From contig NZ_CP040915.1 in assembly GCF_006352065.1 (NCBI RefSeq), positions 558,001 through 622,000 of the forward strand: a stretch of 64,000 bases of DNA. The letters are read 5' to 3'. The notes beneath the pieces were generated by a model. That model was not told where the DNA came from. It saw nothing but the letters and a program-made list of their open reading frames with translations, and made no database searches. The translations under genes and the position numbers were made by a program. Shown in pieces: positions 18,623 through 26,402 of this stretch. The stretch is from Georgenia yuyongxinii. GTDB lineage: Bacteria; Actinomycetota; Actinomycetes; Actinomycetales; Actinomycetaceae. The stretch's first letter is position 1. Every line of letters starts with the position of its first letter.

Positions 18623-18770
18623 CGCACCCAGGGCTGGTGTCCGGCGAACGGTGACCACCTCGCTCATGAGGTCCACCCCCCCGCCCGCGTCGCCCCGCAA
18701 TCTCTGTTCCACCAGTGTCACGCGCACACGTCGTTGGGGCGAGGTGCAGGGCGGTCGGGCGGGCGTCGTC

Positions 18771-19544
18771 CTACGCGGCGCCCGCACCCGCGACCCCGAG
18801 CGCACGCCGCGCGTCCTGGCACGCCTGCTGCAGCCGGCTGGTGAGCTCGACCGTCTCTACGGTCGCGAACCGCGCCGTGGGCAGCGCGACCGTCAGAGCC
18901 GCGTGCACGCCGTCGACCACGCCCAGCGAGGCGCCGATCGCGGTCACCCCGGCCTCGCTCTCGTCGTGGTTGAGACCGAAACGCTGGCGCCGGACCAGCG
19001 CGAGCTCGCGGTGCAGGCCGGCCAGATCGGCGGTCGGCTCCCCGGGCCAGGGGGTGAGCCCGTCGGCGTGCAGGTTGTCGACCTCGGCCGAGGTGAGATC
19101 GGCGAGCATCGCCTTGCCGCCGGACGTGCAGTACGCGGGCATGTGGGCGCCGGTGCGCAGCCCCACGCGCAACGGCTGGGTGCCCTCGATGCCGTCGGCG
19201 AAGCGCACGTCCGCACCGTCGCGCACCATGAGGTGGACGGTCTCGCCCACCTCGGAGTACAGGCGCTCCAGGAACGGCCGCAGCCGCTCCGGCAGCGGCC
19301 GCGACGCGCCCGACCGGCCCAGGCCGAGGAGCTGGGGCCCGGGGTGATACAGGCGCCGCTCGCCCTGGACGGCGAAGCCGCGGTGGGACAGGGTGCCGAG
19401 CAGACGGTGCGCCGTCGACGCCGCCACCTCCAGCTCGCGGCCCGCCTCGGTCACGCTGAGGGTGCCGCGCTCGGCGAGGAGCGTGAGGAGTGTGAGGGCT
19501 CGGTCGACCGCCTCGATGCGGTACGGGTCACTTTTCTGCTGCAC
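18771..19544 (-). CDS. IclR-family regulator of the gentisate operon
   Basis: Protein of 257 residues. The N-terminal winged helix (AVDRALTLLTLLAERGTLSVTEAGRELEVAASTAHRLLGTL) is followed by the IclR effector domain (GETVHLMVRDGADVRFADGIEG, AYCTSGGKAMLADL, DESEAGVTAIGASL). It is divergent from the aromatic hydroxylase gene, the classic arrangement for an IclR regulator of gentisate catabolism such as NagR of Corynebacterium. GTG 19544 lies six bases after TACGTT, consistent with a leaderless transcript. The likely effector is 3-hydroxybenzoate or gentisate (inference). Confidence 0.9.
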   Translation of the reverse strand: MQQKSDPYRIEAVDRALTLLTLLAERGTLSVTEAGRELEVAASTAHRLLGTLSHRGFAVQGERRLYHPGPQLLGLGRSGASRPLPERLRPFLERLYSEVGETVHLMVRDGADVRFADGIEGTQPLRVGLRTGAHMPAYCTSGGKAMLADLTSAEVDNLHADGLTPWPGEPTADLAGLHRELALVRRQRFGLNHDESEAGVTAIGASLGVVDGVHAALTVALPTARFATVETVELTSRLQQACQDARRALGVAGAGAA

Positions 19545-19550
19545 AGAATC

Positions 19551-19556
19551 AACGTA
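19551..19556 (-). promoter_or_regulatory. -10-like hexamer of the IclR gene (leaderless)
   Basis: TACGTT on the minus strand ends six bases before GTG 19544. It fits TAnnnT, and there is no Shine-Dalgarno sequence. Confidence 0.45.
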
Positions 19557-19564
19557 CCGCAGGA

Positions 19565-19597
19565 TTGCGTCGAGCGGAAGAATGGGACTATGGTCCC
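19565..19597 (+). promoter_or_regulatory. Gentisate operon promoter with overlapping palindromic operator
   Basis: TTGCGT (19565-19570) and TATGGT (19589-19594) are 18 bases apart and read as -35 and -10. The -10 sits inside a palindrome, GGGAC-TATG-GTCCC (19584-19597). A regulator on the palindrome would block polymerase, and the divergent IclR protein is the obvious candidate (inference). Confidence 0.5.
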
Positions 19598-19694
19598 TTC
19601 AAGTTGTGAGGGTGGTCACGAAGGATCGCCCAGGTCGACGGCGGCCCCTCGGCCGCCAGGACACCCATCCCGTGCGCTCGAGGAGGAGACATAC

Positions 19695-20954
19695 ATGTCG
19701 ACAGACCAGGTCATCATGGTCGGCGGGGGCATCGGCGGTCTCGGAGCCGCGCTCATGCTCGCCCGCGAGGGCGTCAAGGTGCGGGTGCTCGAGCGTGCAC
19801 CGGAGTTCGGAGAGGTCGGCGCCGGCCTCCAGCTGGCCCCCAACATCACCCGGATGCTCGACGAGGTCGGCGTCCTGGAGAAGATCCTGCCGATGTCGGT
19901 CAAGCCCCGCCGCCTCGTGTTCATGAACGCCAAGACCGGCGAGGAGCTGTCCCACCTCGACCTGCAGGACGCCGAGCGCCGCTACGGCGGGCCCTACATC
20001 GTGCTGCACCGCAGCGACCTCCTCAACGCCCTGCTCGAGGCGGCGCAGGCGGAGGAGAACATCACCCTGCACACCGACCACAAGGTCACTGACATCGAGG
20101 ACACCGGTGACGGCGTCGTCGTGCGGACCGCGGACGGCGACGAGTACACCGGGCAGCTGTTGCTGGGCGCCGACGGCCTGCACTCGGTGGTGCGCGAGGA
20201 GATCGCCGACGACGAGCCGGTGCCCTCCGGGTACGTCGCCTACCGCGGCGCGGTCCCCGTCGAGGACGTCGACCGCCGCATGGGCATGGAGGACGTCGTC
20301 GTGTGGATGGGCCCGGGCCTGCACCTGGTCCAGTACCCTGTGCGCGCCGGCAAGCTGTACAACCAGGTGGCCGTCTTCCGCAGCCAGGAGTTCCTCGACG
20401 GCAAGGAGGACTGGGGCACCCCCGAGGAGCTCGACCGCACCTACGCCGACATGTGCGAGCCGGTCCGCGTCGCCATCCCCTCGCTGCACCGGATCAACCG
20501 CTGGCCCATGGCCGACCGCAACCCGCTGCCCACCTGGACCAAGGGCCGCGTCTCCCTCCTCGGCGACGCCGCCCACGCGATGCTGCAGTACCTCGCCCAG
20601 GGCGCCGGGCAGTCCCTGCTCGACGGCGCCGCCCTGGCCCGCGCGCTGCCCACCCTCGGGAACGGGCAGTGGGACGGCGACGCCCTCGCCGGCGCCCTGC
20701 GCCAGTACGAGTCCGAGCGCGTTGCCGCCGCCGGCGCGGTGCAGTCCACCGCGCGCGTCTGGGGCGACATCTGGCACGTGGACTCCTACGTGCCGATGAT
20801 CCTGCGCGACGAGGCTTTCCGCCGTCGTGACACCTACGACTACCACCTGGTGGACTGGCTCTACGGCCCGGTGCGGGCCGGGGCCGACGACGGTGCCGGG
20901 GCCGACGAGGGCGCCGAGTCCGCCGCCGAGGTCCCCACCCCCGCCCACGCCTGA
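19695..20954 (+). CDS. FAD-dependent 3-hydroxybenzoate 6-hydroxylase
   Basis: Flavoprotein monooxygenase of 419 residues predicted to convert 3-hydroxybenzoate to gentisate with NAD(P)H and oxygen. Visible motifs are the FAD dinucleotide fold GGGIGGLGAALML (about 9-21), the ribityl/DG motif LLGADGLHSVVR, and GRVSLLGDAAHAMLQYLAQGAGQ (GD motif). Salicylate 1-hydroxylase has the same fold, but that enzyme yields catechol; the downstream gentisate genes favour 3-hydroxybenzoate as substrate. AGGAGGAG precedes ATG 19695. The last ~30 residues are an acidic Ala/Gly-rich tail. First gene of a four-gene operon. Confidence 0.88.
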   Translation: MSTDQVIMVGGGIGGLGAALMLAREGVKVRVLERAPEFGEVGAGLQLAPNITRMLDEVGVLEKILPMSVKPRRLVFMNAKTGEELSHLDLQDAERRYGGPYIVLHRSDLLNALLEAAQAEENITLHTDHKVTDIEDTGDGVVVRTADGDEYTGQLLLGADGLHSVVREEIADDEPVPSGYVAYRGAVPVEDVDRRMGMEDVVVWMGPGLHLVQYPVRAGKLYNQVAVFRSQEFLDGKEDWGTPEELDRTYADMCEPVRVAIPSLHRINRWPMADRNPLPTWTKGRVSLLGDAAHAMLQYLAQGAGQSLLDGAALARALPTLGNGQWDGDALAGALRQYESERVAAAGAVQSTARVWGDIWHVDSYVPMILRDEAFRRRDTYDYHLVDWLYGPVRAGADDGAGADEGAESAAEVPTPAHA

Positions 20955-20994
20955 GCCCGCCTGCGACACACCGCCTGAGACAAGGAGATCGACG

Positions 20995-22110
20995 ATGACC
21001 ACCACGGATCAGCCGATTGACCACGCATCGGTGCAGAATCAGATGACCCAGGGGCACAGCCCCGAGCTGGACCAGCTCTACAAGGACTTCGCCGCGGAGC
21101 ACCTCAACCCGCTGTGGACCCAGCTCGACGACCTCATGCCCGAGCACCCGGCCCCCAAGGCGGTGCCGCACGTGTGGAAGTGGTCGCGGCTGTACGAGCT
21201 GGCCAAGCGCTCCGGCGACCTGGTGCCCGTGGGCCGTGGCGGCGAGCGCCGCGCCATCGGCCTGGCGAACCCGGGCCTGGGTGGGCGCCCGTACGTCAGC
21301 CCCACCCTGTGGGCCGCCATCCAGTACCTCGGCGGCAAGGAGACCGCCCCGGAGCACCGTCACGCCCAGAACGCGTTCCGCTTCGTGGTGGAGGGCGAGG
21401 GGGTGTGGACGGTCGTCAACGGCGACCCGGTCCGCATGTCGCGCGGGGACCTGCTGCTGACCCCGGGCTGGAACTTCCACGGCCACCACAACGAGACCGA
21501 CCAGCCGATGGCCTGGATCGACGGCCTCGACATCCCGTTCTCGTACCAGAACGACGTGGGCTTCTTCGAGTACGGCTCCGAGCGGGTCACAGACTACGCC
21601 ACCCCGAACTTCTCCCGCGGCGAGCGGCTGTGGTGCCACCCCGGCCTGCGTCCGCTCTCCGGCCTGCAGAACACCGTCTCCTCCCCGATCGGGGCCTACC
21701 GGTGGGAGTTCACCGACCGGGCGCTGACCGAGCAGCTGCTGCTCGAGGACGAGGGCCAGCCGGCCACCGTCGAGCAGGGCCACGCCGCGGTGCGCTACGT
21801 CAACCCCACCACCGGCGGGGATGTCATGCCCACCATCCGGGCCGAGTTCCACCGGCTGCGCCCGGGCGTGGAGACTGCCACGCGGCGGGAGGTCGGCTCC
21901 ACGGTGTTCCAGGTCTTCGAGGGCGACGGCGCCGTGGTGATCGACGGCGCCACCCACAGCCTGGAGAAGGGCGACATGTTCGTCATCCCTTCGTGGGTGC
22001 CGTGGTCGCTCCAGGCCGAGAGCCGCTTCGACCTGTTCCGCTTCTCGGACGCCCCGATCATGGAGCGTCTGCACTTCGACCGTGTCCACATCGACGGAGG
22101 AAACCGATGA
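20995..22110 (+). CDS. Gentisate 1,2-dioxygenase
   Basis: Fe(II) bicupin enzyme that cleaves gentisate to maleylpyruvate. The protein has 371 residues, typical for the family. The N-terminal cupin carries the metal motif APEHRHAQNAFRFVVEGEG and LLLTPGWNFHGHHN; the second cupin has VFQVFEGDGAVVIDGATHSLEKGDMFVIPSW. AAGGAG lies nine bases before ATG 20995. It is 40 bases after the hydroxylase gene and overlaps the hydrolase gene by four bases (ATGA). Confidence 0.95.
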   Translation: MTTTDQPIDHASVQNQMTQGHSPELDQLYKDFAAEHLNPLWTQLDDLMPEHPAPKAVPHVWKWSRLYELAKRSGDLVPVGRGGERRAIGLANPGLGGRPYVSPTLWAAIQYLGGKETAPEHRHAQNAFRFVVEGEGVWTVVNGDPVRMSRGDLLLTPGWNFHGHHNETDQPMAWIDGLDIPFSYQNDVGFFEYGSERVTDYATPNFSRGERLWCHPGLRPLSGLQNTVSSPIGAYRWEFTDRALTEQLLLEDEGQPATVEQGHAAVRYVNPTTGGDVMPTIRAEFHRLRPGVETATRREVGSTVFQVFEGDGAVVIDGATHSLEKGDMFVIPSWVPWSLQAESRFDLFRFSDAPIMERLHFDRVHIDGGNR

Positions 22111-22937
22111 AGTTCACCACCCTGCGCCTGGGTGACCGTACCGCTGCCGCCCGCGTCGAGGGCGACACCGCCGTCGAGATCGAGGGGTACGCCGACCTCG
22201 GCGACCTGCTGCGCCGCGGCTCCCTCGACGTCGAGGCCACCGGCCCGCGCCACGACCTGGCGACGGCGGACCTCGCCCCCGTGGTGCCCTCGCCCGGCAA
22301 GATCGTGTGCGTGGGGCTGAACTACCGCAACCACATCCTGGAGATGGGTCGCGAGCTGCCGGAGTACCCGACCCTGTTCGCCAAGTACCCCGAAGCGCTC
22401 ATCGGCCCGCGCGACGAGATCGTGCTGCCGCCGGAGTCGGACAAGGTCGACTGGGAGGGCGAGCTCGCCCTGGTCGTCGGCAAGACGGTCCGCCGCGCGT
22501 CCGCGCGGGAGGCCGAGGCGGCCATCGCGGGCTACGCCGTCCTCAACGACGTGACGATGCGGGACTACCAGTACCGCACGCCGCAGTGGTTCCAGGGCAA
22601 GACCTGGGAGGACACCACGCCGTTCGGTCCCGTCCTGGTCACCCCGGACGAGGTCCCGGACGACGCCGTGATGGTCACCCGCCTGGACGGCGAGGAGCTC
22701 CAGCGCACCCCGATCAACGACCTGGTCTTCTCTCCCGTCGCGCTGGTGGAGTACATCTCGACGATCTTCACCCTCAACCCGGGTGACGTCATCGCCACCG
22801 GCACCCCCGGCGGCGTGGGCCACGCCCGCAAGCCGGCGCGCTACCTCGCCGAGGGCCAGACGCTGACCACCACGATCGACGGGATCGGGGAGCTCTCCAA
22901 CGTGGCCGTCAAGGCCCCCGTGGCGGCCGGCGTATGA
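22107..22937 (+). CDS. Fumarylpyruvate hydrolase (FAH family)
   Basis: Last step of the gentisate route: cleaves fumarylpyruvate to fumarate and pyruvate. The 276-residue protein has the FAH core: VCVGLNYRNHILEMG, ALIGPRDEIVLPPESDKVDWEGELALVVGK (metal-binding acidic residues), NDVTMRDYQ and GDVIATGTPGGVG. Specificity for fumarylpyruvate rather than fumarylacetoacetate rests on the operon. GGAGGAA precedes ATG 22107. It overlaps both neighbours by four bases. Confidence 0.92.
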   Translation: MKFTTLRLGDRTAAARVEGDTAVEIEGYADLGDLLRRGSLDVEATGPRHDLATADLAPVVPSPGKIVCVGLNYRNHILEMGRELPEYPTLFAKYPEALIGPRDEIVLPPESDKVDWEGELALVVGKTVRRASAREAEAAIAGYAVLNDVTMRDYQYRTPQWFQGKTWEDTTPFGPVLVTPDEVPDDAVMVTRLDGEELQRTPINDLVFSPVALVEYISTIFTLNPGDVIATGTPGGVGHARKPARYLAEGQTLTTTIDGIGELSNVAVKAPVAAGV

Positions 22938-23737
22938 GCACTCAGGAGGCTGCGGCCACCTGGGACGCGGAGTGGGAGGAGGAGGCCCGCGCCGAGCTGC
23001 GCCGTCGGCAAGGCCTCGGCGCCCGCTACGACGCCGAGAACGCCCCGCACCGCGAGCTCGCGTGGGCCCGCAGCGGGACGGCGTTCTTCGCCCGCAAGCT
23101 CGCCGAGCTCAGCGACGACGAGCTGGACGAGCCGACCTTGCTGCCCGGCTGGACCCGCCGCCACGTCGTCGCGCACGTCGGGTACAACGGGCGCGCCCTG
23201 ACGCGGCTCACCGAGTGGGCGCGGACCGGCGAGGAGACCCCGATGTACTCCTCGCCGGAGCAGCGCAACGCTGAGATCGAGCGGGGCTCCACCCTGCCGG
23301 CCCGGGCGCTGCGCAACCTCTTCGCCCACTCCGAGGTGCACCTGAACGTGGAGTGGCGCGACCTGCCCGAGGCCGCGTGGGACGCCGAGGTGCGCACCGC
23401 GCAGGGTCGGACCGTGCCGGCACGTGAGACGGCGTGGATGCGCACCCGCGAGGTGTGGGTGCACGCCGTCGACCTGGACAGCGGCGGCAGCTTCTACGAC
23501 TTCCCTCGCGACCTGCTCGAGGAGCTGCTCGCGGACGTGCTGCGCAGCTGGCAGCGCCGTGGGGAAGACGTGGCGCTGACGCTGGCGCCGACCGGGGCCG
23601 AGCAGGTGGTGGTCGGCGAGGGCGGACTCACCGTCTCCGGTGCCCTGCCGGACCTGGTGCGGTGGCTCACCGGCCGCGGCGCGCGTCGCCTGACCAGCTC
23701 GACCGGTGAGGTGCCCGAGATCCCGCGCTGGTTCTGA
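22934..23737 (+). CDS. Maleylpyruvate isomerase, mycothiol-dependent (DinB/MDMPI fold)
   Basis: Isomerises maleylpyruvate to fumarylpyruvate using mycothiol as cofactor. Residues about 40-190 form the four-helix DinB-like metal domain with WTRRHVVAHVGYNGRAL (first metal His) and REVWVHAVDLDSG (second His); a C-terminal MDMPI-type domain follows (ALTLAPTGAEQVVVGEGGLTVSGALPDLVRWLTGR). Mycothiol is made only by actinobacteria, which supports the host assignment. It starts within the hydrolase stop (ATGA) and completes the pathway from 3-hydroxybenzoate to fumarate and pyruvate. Confidence 0.93.
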   Translation: MSTQEAAATWDAEWEEEARAELRRRQGLGARYDAENAPHRELAWARSGTAFFARKLAELSDDELDEPTLLPGWTRRHVVAHVGYNGRALTRLTEWARTGEETPMYSSPEQRNAEIERGSTLPARALRNLFAHSEVHLNVEWRDLPEAAWDAEVRTAQGRTVPARETAWMRTREVWVHAVDLDSGGSFYDFPRDLLEELLADVLRSWQRRGEDVALTLAPTGAEQVVVGEGGLTVSGALPDLVRWLTGRGARRLTSSTGEVPEIPRWF

Positions 23738-23753
23738 CCCACCCCGTTTTCAC

Positions 23754-23780
23754 CACGACATGTCAACTTCTCCGCGAGTC
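23754..23780 (+). repeat. 19-bp repeat locus C (one full and one broken unit)
   Basis: CACGACATGTCAACTTCTC (23754-23772) is a full unit; CGCGAGTCAT after it looks like a second unit with three bases lost. It lies about 16 bases after the gentisate operon stop and is in the same orientation as that operon. A lone AGATGTCAT core follows at 23868. Confidence 0.7.
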
Positions 23781-23783
23781 ATA

Positions 23784-23802
23784 GCCGCCCCTGCGGGGCG
23801 GC
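23784..23802 (+). terminator. GC hairpin after the gentisate operon
   Basis: GCCGCCCC-TGC-GGGGCGGC forms an 8-base stem with a 3-base loop, 46 bases after the last operon stop. No T-run follows. Confidence 0.6.
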
Positions 23803-23813
23803 CCGGCAGGGCT

Positions 23814-23861
23814 GGAAATGCTCGCGCGCGCTTTGTACCGTCCGATGTCGCGAGCATTTCC
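23814..23861. repeat. 13-bp inverted repeat with 22-base spacer
   Basis: GGAAATGCTCGCG at 23814-23826 is matched by its exact complement at 23849-23861. The arms are less GC-rich than the surroundings. No gene is present. It could be a protein-binding site, a terminator for either convergent transcript, or a small mobile-element end. Confidence 0.7.
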
Positions 23862-23989
23862 GGATCAGATGTCATGGGTGGGAGCCTGCGGCGTCCCGGG
23901 TGGGCGGATCGCCGGGGGTGGGCGCCGTCGGCGTGCTCGTTGGGCGCCGGGGGTGAGGGCCCACCAGTCGCGTGGGTCTGTGCGTTCTG

Positions 23990-24034
23990 ATTGGTGAGGT
24001 TCGTCGGGGTCATGCCTGACGAAACCTCGCCAAT
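23990..24034. repeat. Long imperfect hairpin between convergent genes
   Basis: ATTGGTGAGGTTCGTC (23990-24005) pairs with GACGAAACCTCGCCAAT (24018-24034) with one G-T-type mismatch and one bulged base, around a 12-base loop. It lies between the gentisate operon and the convergent DUF1876 genes. Stem content is unusually A/T-rich for this genome. A REP-like dispersed element or a terminator are both possible. Confidence 0.6.
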
Positions 24035-24146
24035 GACGTCCGCGGGGAAGGAAACGGCACGTTGCACGGTGCTGGCCGTCCACGTGGGGCTCAGTGCGGC
24101 GTCGGCTGCGCGCGTGCGCTCCGGGTGCAGGCCATCCGCGCGTGCC

Positions 24147-24428
24147 TCAGGAGTGCAGGTGGACCTTGTGGTGCTCGACGGCGGCGATGTCGTCGGAGGT
24201 GGTCCTGAGCAGCCGGTCAGCCAAGTCCCGCAGGGCGCGAGCGGCCGCGAGCTCCTCGCCGATCTCCGGGACGTCCTGGTCGTCGGGGTTCAGCCGCGCC
24301 CTGCCGTAGCCGTCGAGGCTGCCACCCTGCGTGGTGGTCAAGGTCGCGTGCGCGGTCGTGATCGGGTCGTCGGAGCGGACCTCGTCGGCGGTGAACAGCT
24401 CGATCTTCACGGTCCAGGTGTGTGCCAT
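24147..24428 (-). CDS. DUF1876 (dsRBD-fold) protein, copy 1
   Basis: Small protein of 93 residues in the DUF1876 family (mycobacterial Rv2632c-like), which has a double-stranded-RNA-binding-domain-like fold of unknown function. Family features are the first strand WTVKIELFTADE, HATLTTTQGGSLDGYGRARLNPDD, and the helix AAARALRDLADRLLRTTSDDI. GAAGGG lies six bases before ATG 24428. It is 74 bases after a paralogue on the same strand (24503-24766) and clearly arose by tandem duplication. Confidence 0.85.
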   Translation of the reverse strand: MAHTWTVKIELFTADEVRSDDPITTAHATLTTTQGGSLDGYGRARLNPDDQDVPEIGEELAAARALRDLADRLLRTTSDDIAAVEHHKVHLHS

Positions 24429-24502
24429 GGCTGGCCCTTCTGGTTGTGGCTTTCACTCGGTTCCTGTTGCCGGGCGTGCCGTCGGCACGGCGGCGGCCGC
24501 GC

Positions 24503-24766
24503 TCAGCGAGCCAGGCGGATGCGCTGGTGCTCGAACTTCGACAGGTCGTCCGAGGTGGCCCGGAGCAGCCGGTCGGCCAGGTCCCGCAGCGCACGGGCGG
24601 TGGCCAGCTCCTGCCCCACTTCCGTGTGCGGTTCGTCGTCGGGGTTGCGGCGGGCGCGACCGTAGCCCTCGACCGTCTCGCCGTTCTGCTTGGTCAGCAC
24701 GGCGTGGGCGGTGCCGTCGTCATCTCCGACGACGACGTCCACGGTGATCTTCCAGGTCTCGTTCAT
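24503..24766 (-). CDS. DUF1876 (dsRBD-fold) protein, copy 2
   Basis: Paralogue of the downstream gene, 87 residues: WKITVDVVVGDDDGTAHAVL, GYGRARRNPDDEP, ATARALRDLADRLLRATSDDLSKFEHQRI. The helix ALRDLADRLLR is identical in both. AAGGAG lies about seven bases before ATG 24766. The cellular role of the family is unknown; in mycobacteria members belong to stress or dormancy regulons (family knowledge, not shown here). Confidence 0.85.
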   Translation of the reverse strand: MNETWKITVDVVVGDDDGTAHAVLTKQNGETVEGYGRARRNPDDEPHTEVGQELATARALRDLADRLLRATSDDLSKFEHQRIRLAR

Positions 24767-24824
24767 GTCGCACGCTCCTTGGGGTCCCCTCAATCGTCCG
24801 GCGCTTGCGGTCGCTTGTGAAGGG

Positions 24825-25739
24825 TCAGCCGGCGTCGAGCCGGACCAGCTCCGCGGCGACGTTGCGGCGGGCCGCCTGCTCCCACCGGCGGCGCCCCTCG
24901 GCCGAGGCGAACACATGCTCGTGCGCCAACAGGGTGCGCAGGACCTGCGCCCGCCCGCGGCGGAACTCGCAGTCGGGCACGTGGCCATACTCCGCCCGGA
25001 CGGCCGCGGCATAGGCGGCGTAGCGCCGCGGCGAGGAGGCGAGGATCGCCAGGTCCGCGTCGCACAACGCCGCGCCCGCATGGTCCGTGACGTCCGGCTG
25101 GTGGGTGGCGGTGAGCCTGACCAGGCGGGCCACTTCGCCGGCCTCGGCGCCCGGAAGATAGGGGCCGAGGGTCGCGACCACCAGCTCCGCCGAGCGCTCC
25201 TCGTCCTGGCCGGGCACACCGTCGTACACCGCGTCGTGGAACCACGCGGCAAGCAGGACGGCGCGGGAGACTGGGCTCCCCGCGCCGTCGAGCGTCTCCA
25301 GGTGGTCGAGGACGTCGGCGAGGTGAACGTCGTCGTGGTAGCTGCGGTGCTCCTCTTGCCATCGGGTCAGCAGGTCGGCCCCGATCGCAGCCCAGGCGTC
25401 CTCGGCGACCGCGGGGTGGGCGACCTCGGCCCAGCGGCGGGTCAGGTCGGTGCGCCGACGGCGGGTGCGCTCGGCGTCGCGTGCCCCGCCCGGTACGCGC
25501 AGACCCGAGGCACGCAGCCGGACGAGGAGCTCGCGGCCGGAGACCGATACCGCCCCTGCGGCGAGGAGGGCGGGGATGCGGTCGGCGGGGACGTCGTAGT
25601 GGTCGAGATCGAACGCCCGTGGGGGCACACCGGCCGCGCGCGCGAACGCGTGCAGCTCCTCGAGGGACGTGTCCGAGACCATGTGGGCCCACACGGTGCC
25701 GTGGGCGGGCCAGCGGGGCGGGTCGACGAGGATGGCCAC
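24825..25739 (-). CDS. DUF4031 domain fused to an HD-type phosphohydrolase
   Basis: Protein of 304 residues. Residues 1-75 match DUF4031 (AILVDPPRWPAHGTVWAHMVSDTSLEELHAFA); residues about 105-300 are a COG4339-type HD domain with SYHDDVHLADVL (first His), AAWFHDAVYDG (the His-Asp pair), ATHQPD and ALCDADLAILA (last Asp). Such domains hydrolyse phosphate esters or nucleotides with a divalent metal; the substrate is unknown. GTG 25739 starts exactly at the DUF4031 domain and has TAGCAT seven bases upstream; ATG 25802 would add 21 residues. The HD part is paralogous to the gene at 26403-27908. Confidence 0.8.
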   Translation of the reverse strand: MAILVDPPRWPAHGTVWAHMVSDTSLEELHAFARAAGVPPRAFDLDHYDVPADRIPALLAAGAVSVSGRELLVRLRASGLRVPGGARDAERTRRRRTDLTRRWAEVAHPAVAEDAWAAIGADLLTRWQEEHRSYHDDVHLADVLDHLETLDGAGSPVSRAVLLAAWFHDAVYDGVPGQDEERSAELVVATLGPYLPGAEAGEVARLVRLTATHQPDVTDHAGAALCDADLAILASSPRRYAAYAAAVRAEYGHVPDCEFRRGRAQVLRTLLAHEHVFASAEGRRRWEQAARRNVAAELVRLDAG

Positions 25740-25746
25740 GTTCGCG

Positions 25747-25752
25747 ATGCTA
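25747..25752 (-). promoter_or_regulatory. -10-like hexamer of the DUF4031-HD gene (leaderless)
   Basis: TAGCAT on the minus strand ends seven bases before GTG 25739. This favours that start over the upstream ATG at 25802. Confidence 0.45.
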
Positions 25753-25824
25753 CGGGTCGCCCGGGATGGCCGGTCGGCCCGGTGGGGTTCGTGTGCAGGC
25801 ATCCGGGGAGGCGGGCCGAGGCGA

Positions 25825-26115
25825 CTACCGGGCGAAGAGACCGTGCGCATGCACCTCCGCGTCGTCGTAGGAGCGGGCCGCTGCGTCCAGCGCGACCGTG
25901 ATCTGCTCGAGGGCCGACTCGACCTGGGCCTGCGTGACGCGCCACTGATCCGCGCAGGCACCGAAGGCGGTAGACGCGACGCCGGTCCACGTGCCTTGGA
26001 GCTGCACGAGGTGACCCATCATGGCTGCGACCTCGCCGCGGATCGTGCCGGCGGCGGCGCGGGTGAGCGCGGCGGCCTGGGCGACCTCGGCGCTGTCGAC
26101 CTGATATCTGGCCAT
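25825..26115 (-). CDS. Orphan WXG100 (ESAT-6-like) protein
   Basis: Helical-hairpin protein of 96 residues. It begins MARYQVDSAEVAQAAALTRAAAGTIRGEVAAMM and has the turn motif in QGTWTGVASTAF (W-x-G). Its length and the alternating hydrophobic pattern in both helices match the family, whose members are usually exported by type VII (ESX) systems. AGGAGG lies seven bases before ATG 26115. No ESX component, PPE-like partner or toxin gene is adjacent, so this is a solitary copy. Confidence 0.85.
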   Translation of the reverse strand: MARYQVDSAEVAQAAALTRAAAGTIRGEVAAMMGHLVQLQGTWTGVASTAFGACADQWRVTQAQVESALEQITVALDAAARSYDDAEVHAHGLFAR

Positions 26116-26333
26116 GGAACCTCCTCGTCCGGTGTCGCGGCCGGGTGTCGCGACCACGAGGACGACGCTACGGACGCGGACCCACAGTCGGCGCAGCCGG
26201 GCGCGGGCTCTGTGGACGAGCGGGCGTCAGGCGTCAGCTCCGCATGCGCCGGCCCGCAGACCTATGGGCCTGCGAGCGCGAGGCGACATCTTCGCAGGAC
26301 TTGACCAGGCGCGCCGAAGGCGACTCGTGGAGC

Positions 26334-26390
26334 AAGGACATGTCGCCGAGGAGATGACATGTCGCGGAGAAGATGACATGTCGCGGGACA
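26334..26390 (-). repeat. 19-bp repeat array D
   Basis: Three units in exact 19-base period at 26334, 26353 and 26372; the middle one reads GATGACATGTCGCGGAGAA on the plus strand. Read on the minus strand, the array begins 12 bases after the stop of the HD-domain gene at 26403. Relative to array B, the CTC of the core is changed to GTC. Confidence 0.85.
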
Positions 26391-26402
26391 AAGCGTGAGG
26401 GG

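Noticed and set aside
18651-19694. Extension of the 3-hydroxybenzoate hydroxylase frame upstream to 18651
   Set aside because: That part is antisense to the IclR gene; the FAD-binding fold begins right after ATG 19695, which has a strong ribosome-binding site.
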